This document shows, piece by piece, positions 6,022 to 8,299 of a stretch of DNA of 8,299 nucleotides. The translations under genes were made by a program, and so were the position numbers. Under the pieces are notes generated by a model. It saw only the letters and a list, made by a program, of their open reading frames with translations, had not been told where the DNA came from and searched no databases. The stretch lies in assembly GCA_964456445.1 (NCBI GenBank), contig CAYWBI010000166.1, positions 1-8,299 on the forward strand, given 5' to 3'. Each line of letters opens with the position of its first letter. Position 1 is the first letter of the stretch. The stretch comes from CAYWBI01 sp964456445 (lineage in GTDB: Bacteria; Calditrichota; Calditrichia; Calditrichales; J004).

Positions 6022-6291
6022 TCAATTGTCATGAAAAAGGGAATCATCCACAGACTTTTTTTCATCACCCAGACCGGGCGGGATCCATTTGCGGCCAAAA
6101 CGGTCGTATAGGGGCCGGATCAGTTGGGGCGCCCACAAACTACCTGTCAACAAATACATGGTCAGTAAAAACACCAAAGGAGAATACACCCAGCGCAATA
6201 AGACACCAACGCCGGTTGCCAGCATAAACAGCGCGGAAATGATATAGCCAAAACGTTGAATGGCCTTTTTATATGCTTCATCCATGGCCAT
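6022..6291 (-). CDS. Small two-helix inner-membrane protein
   Basis: An 89-aa protein with two hydrophobic segments, about residues 13-32 and 36-56, joined by a short RWVYSP turn, then a basic, aromatic cytoplasmic-type tail (RPLYDRFGRKW) and a polar C-terminus. No catalytic motif is visible. The segment LWAPQLIRPLYDRF recalls SxtJ-family membrane proteins of polysaccharide loci, which are longer; this resemblance is from memory and weak. A perfect AGGAGG (6301-6306 on the complementary strand) lies nine bases before the ATG at 6291, inside the end of the NusG-like gene. The NusG-like stop is one base upstream, so the two genes are translationally linked. A second in-frame ATG at 6285 is possible. 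It is the last gene of the minus-strand set, and I see no clear terminator after it. Confidence 0.75.
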   Translation of the reverse strand: MAMDEAYKKAIQRFGYIISALFMLATGVGVLLRWVYSPLVFLLTMYLLTGSLWAPQLIRPLYDRFGRKWIPPGLGDEKKSVDDSLFHDN

Positions 6292-6292
6292 A

Positions 6293-6799
6293 TTATTTTA
6301 CCTCCTGTGCCGTTAATGATTTGATCTGCTCCCTATCCATTTCAACCGAAATGGATTGCATAATGCCCTCAATGGTAAGTATCAGACGCGATTCACCTTT
6401 TATAATCTTGACCATGCCTTTCATGCCCTTAAAGGGTCCGCCGGTTACTTCCACCAAATCTCCCGGTCTTAAATAATTTTCCAGGCGAAATGGATGTGGG
6501 TTTTCCAATAAAATTTTTAGTGACTCAATTTGCCAATCCGGTATAACAGCGGGAACACCATTGAAATTTACAATTTTAATGATCCCGTGTGTTTCCAGGA
6601 TTGGGATGCGGTATTTATGTTCAAACCGACAAAACAAATAACTGGAGAACAATGGTTTTTCAACGAGTTTTTTACGTTGGCCATAAATTTTATGCTCTTT
6701 CACCAGGGGTAGAAAAACCTCCGCCCCTTTTTCTACCAATATTTCATACGCTTTTTTTTCATGGCGCGGTCGTGTGTATAATGCATACCAGTTTTTCAT
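6293..6799 (-). CDS. Specialised NusG paralog (UpxY/RfaH/LoaP-type antiterminator)
   Basis: A 168-aa protein with the two-domain NusG layout. The NGN domain (1-95) opens with WYALYTRPRHEKKAYEIL and contains PLFSSYLFCRF, which corresponds to the hallmark PLFPGYVF strand. The KOW domain (about 110-165) contains PGDLVEVTGGPFKGMKGMV. Housekeeping NusG normally sits beside secE and ribosomal-protein genes, whereas this copy lies between a phosphodiesterase and a small membrane gene, as specialised paralogs of capsule, LPS and polysaccharide operons do. Such proteins bind RNA polymerase and promote read-through of their own long operons. The upstream Shine-Dalgarno is poor. A 159-bp gap separates it from the phosphodiesterase gene and holds a possible sigma-54-like site. 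The NusG family is certain; the exact subfamily is not. Confidence 0.92.
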   Translation of the reverse strand: MKNWYALYTRPRHEKKAYEILVEKGAEVFLPLVKEHKIYGQRKKLVEKPLFSSYLFCRFEHKYRIPILETHGIIKIVNFNGVPAVIPDWQIESLKILLENPHPFRLENYLRPGDLVEVTGGPFKGMKGMVKIIKGESRLILTIEGIMQSISVEMDREQIKSLTAQEVK

Positions 6800-6842
6800 A
6801 AAGATGATCTGTCTTCTTATTTAGTAATGATGACATCACCAG

Positions 6843-6858
6843 CGCCGGATGGGTGCCA
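6843..6858 (-). promoter_or_regulatory. Possible sigma-54-like promoter for the NusG-like gene
   Basis: Read on the minus strand, TGGCACCCATCCGGCG has a perfect -24 TGGCAC and a GC twelve bases after the GG, but CG in place of the TT before it. The predicted start is near 6832, some 33 bases before the ATG. Neither ACATCG nor TGGGGCA occurs upstream, so if it is real it probably answers to a different activator. Confidence 0.35.
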
Positions 6859-6958
6859 AGTTGTTCAAAGATGGATAGTATCTTATTTAAATTTTTTCTT
6901 ATAAAATTAATTTACCATGAATGCTTATCCGGTCAAAAAAAAGATCTTTAACAATGGC

Positions 6959-8260
6959 TTAATAACGGTCAAAATTTTTCATAACCAGATTGAATACACG
7001 GCTGATATCCGTGACATCCGAAAGCTCCATTTCCGGTTGGCAGAGTACAAAGGCATTGTCGAAGGTATGCATGCCATTATAGATGCTTTTGTCAAACAGG
7101 CGTTTATTCCAGAGACCCCCTTTAAGTTCATAACCTTTTTTGGGAATAAGCAACAAATCTGCGTAGGTCCTGTTTTGCTCGGGCTCAATTTTTTTCTGCC
7201 GGGCGTAGATATCCTCGCCATTGAAAACATCGGTAAAAATCGGTTCACCGTCAAGTGGACTTCTAATACCCAACAATCGTTCTCTTAATTCTCTTCGTAA
7301 CTGTTCATAGGCTATGCCCGGCGTCACACTGCCATTTTTCTCCCTGCCCTGCAAATTTATAAATATTCTGCCCGGATAAAGACTGTAAACCCTACTTTGT
7401 GGATGAATGTGATGTAAGTTTTCCGGGTGGGGATGGGTAAAACGCAGATACGCATTTTCCCACAACCAGCGGTTGAGATAGACCTCCTGTTTAAGGGTGG
7501 TAAAGCCATGGTCCGAAAGAAGAGTAAGCGATGAATCCTTGGAGATTTTTTGTACTGTTTCCCCGATCAGCTTATCGATCCGGGTATAAAACTTTTCATA
7601 ATAGGCACGGATTTCCGGGCGGTCCTCTTCCCACCATTCAAAGGTAAAATGGTGCAGCCGATCGGTTTCCATGATGTGCGCCATAAAATAATCCCAGTTC
7701 TCCTGTTGATAAAAATGCCGGATCATGGCGATCCGCCGTTCGAGCGTTTGTTCCAGATCAGCAATAAAAGCCCTGAAATCACTTTTAGCCAGGGATACGT
7801 CCGTGTCTATTCGATAATCATTCCGGATAAGAAAACCGGCCAGTTCTGATGGATAGGTTGCACTTTGCAAATCCCTGGCCAAAAAGCCGCCAATGCTGAC
7901 CCCATTTATAGCTGTAGGCGGCGATGTCATCGGGACGTTCATCGAAAAAACACGCTTTCCTTTTTTGGAAAGAAGCTGCAACAGCGTGGGCATTTTAAGC
8001 TGCCGGGCATCGGGGGTAAACCACTCCATTGTACACGGATTGCGCTCGGTAAAACCCAGGATGCCATGCTCCGCAGGCTGGCCCCCGGTTAAAAAGGAGG
8101 CCCAGGCGCTGGATGAAATTGGCGGCTGGACAGAATTCATTGCCCGGAAGGCGCCTTTTTGGATCAGGGCCCTGGTATGGGGCATCACACCGCTTTCCGC
8201 CAGGTGGCTTAATAAACTAAATGGCACACCATCAAGCGCAAGGATAAATACTTTAGACAT
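6959..8260 (-). CDS. Alkaline-phosphatase-superfamily phosphodiesterase/phosphatase
   Basis: A 433-aa member of the type I phosphodiesterase/nucleotide pyrophosphatase group. Metal-ligand motifs are in order: Asp10 in LALDGVP; a candidate nucleophile Ser among 49-51 in PPISSSAWASFLTG; Asp200 and His204 in ETDRLHH; Asp250-His251 in LLSDHGF; and His398 in GMHTFDNAF. This is a complete two-metal centre, so it should hydrolyse a phosphomonoester or phosphodiester; the substrate cannot be told. There is no signal peptide or membrane helix, so it is probably cytoplasmic. Such genes often appear in extracellular-polysaccharide loci, which fits the NusG paralog next door. The Shine-Dalgarno AAGGAAG lies upstream of 8260 with a rather long spacer of 13 bases. 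After the stop an AAAGATCTTT palindrome followed by a T run might give weak termination. Confidence 0.9.
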   Translation of the reverse strand: MSKVFILALDGVPFSLLSHLAESGVMPHTRALIQKGAFRAMNSVQPPISSSAWASFLTGGQPAEHGILGFTERNPCTMEWFTPDARQLKMPTLLQLLSKKGKRVFSMNVPMTSPPTAINGVSIGGFLARDLQSATYPSELAGFLIRNDYRIDTDVSLAKSDFRAFIADLEQTLERRIAMIRHFYQQENWDYFMAHIMETDRLHHFTFEWWEEDRPEIRAYYEKFYTRIDKLIGETVQKISKDSSLTLLSDHGFTTLKQEVYLNRWLWENAYLRFTHPHPENLHHIHPQSRVYSLYPGRIFINLQGREKNGSVTPGIAYEQLRRELRERLLGIRSPLDGEPIFTDVFNGEDIYARQKKIEPEQNRTYADLLLIPKKGYELKGGLWNKRLFDKSIYNGMHTFDNAFVLCQPEMELSDVTDISRVFNLVMKNFDRY

Positions 8261-8299
8261 GAATATTATTTTTCTTCCTTTTGAAATTTTATTTAATAC

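Noticed and set aside
5943..6227. Plus-strand 94-codon open frame
   Set aside because: It lies mostly antisense to the small membrane-protein gene, lacks a ribosome site and has a low-complexity, unprotein-like product.
6924..6958. AAAGATCTTT plus T-run as a strong terminator of the phosphodiesterase gene
   Set aside because: The palindrome has no loop and only A/T-rich pairing, so it would make a poor hairpin.
6917..7288. Plus-strand 123-codon open frame
   Set aside because: It is antisense to the 3' end of the phosphodiesterase, whose conserved motifs show that the minus strand codes.

Overview
The window is AT-rich and densely coded. It reads as an accessory region of a Gram-negative bacterium: an OmpA-type peptidoglycan-binding domain is anchored to a predicted inner-membrane protein, there are sigma-54 (RpoN) regulatory parts, and a specialised NusG paralog lies beside a polysaccharide-style membrane gene. 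A Desulfobacterota or other deltaproteobacterial host fits the gene styles best, but this is inference. There are no RNA genes, insertion sequences or CRISPR repeats that I can support.

Left half, plus strand (257-4173): four tightly packed genes that look like one transcription unit. They are a 117-aa coiled-coil protein; a 569-aa membrane protein; a 169-aa Rab/Ras-like small GTPase; and a 444-aa PAS-AAA+-Fis sigma-54 activator whose start overlaps the GTPase stop (TGATG). The membrane protein carries, in order, a helical region with three 23-residue repeats, a longin/roadblock-like domain, one transmembrane helix, two BON-like units and an OmpA domain. Together they suggest a small-GTPase switch at the cytoplasmic face of a cell-wall-anchored protein, translationally coupled to a transcription factor.

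Middle, plus strand (4174-5911): two genes, each with its own sigma-54 type promoter sharing the core TGGCATGT-N2-TTTG. One encodes a 178-aa protein I do not recognise, the other a small soluble histidine kinase lacking a sensor domain. Upstream of both promoters lies a similar pair of words (ACATCG, then TGGGGCA 16-18 bp later), a candidate binding site for the neighbouring activator. The kinase gene ends in a strong rho-independent terminator.

Right half, minus strand (6022-8260): a convergent set reading leftwards: an alkaline-phosphatase-superfamily phosphodiesterase, a specialised NusG paralog (UpxY/RfaH/LoaP type) and a small two-helix membrane protein. This resembles the edge of an extracellular-polysaccharide locus. 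A weaker sigma-54-like site precedes the NusG-like gene.

The most interesting unit is 257-4173 plus its probable sigma-54 targets: a candidate pathway from a Rab-like GTPase and trans-envelope partner to RpoN-dependent transcription.
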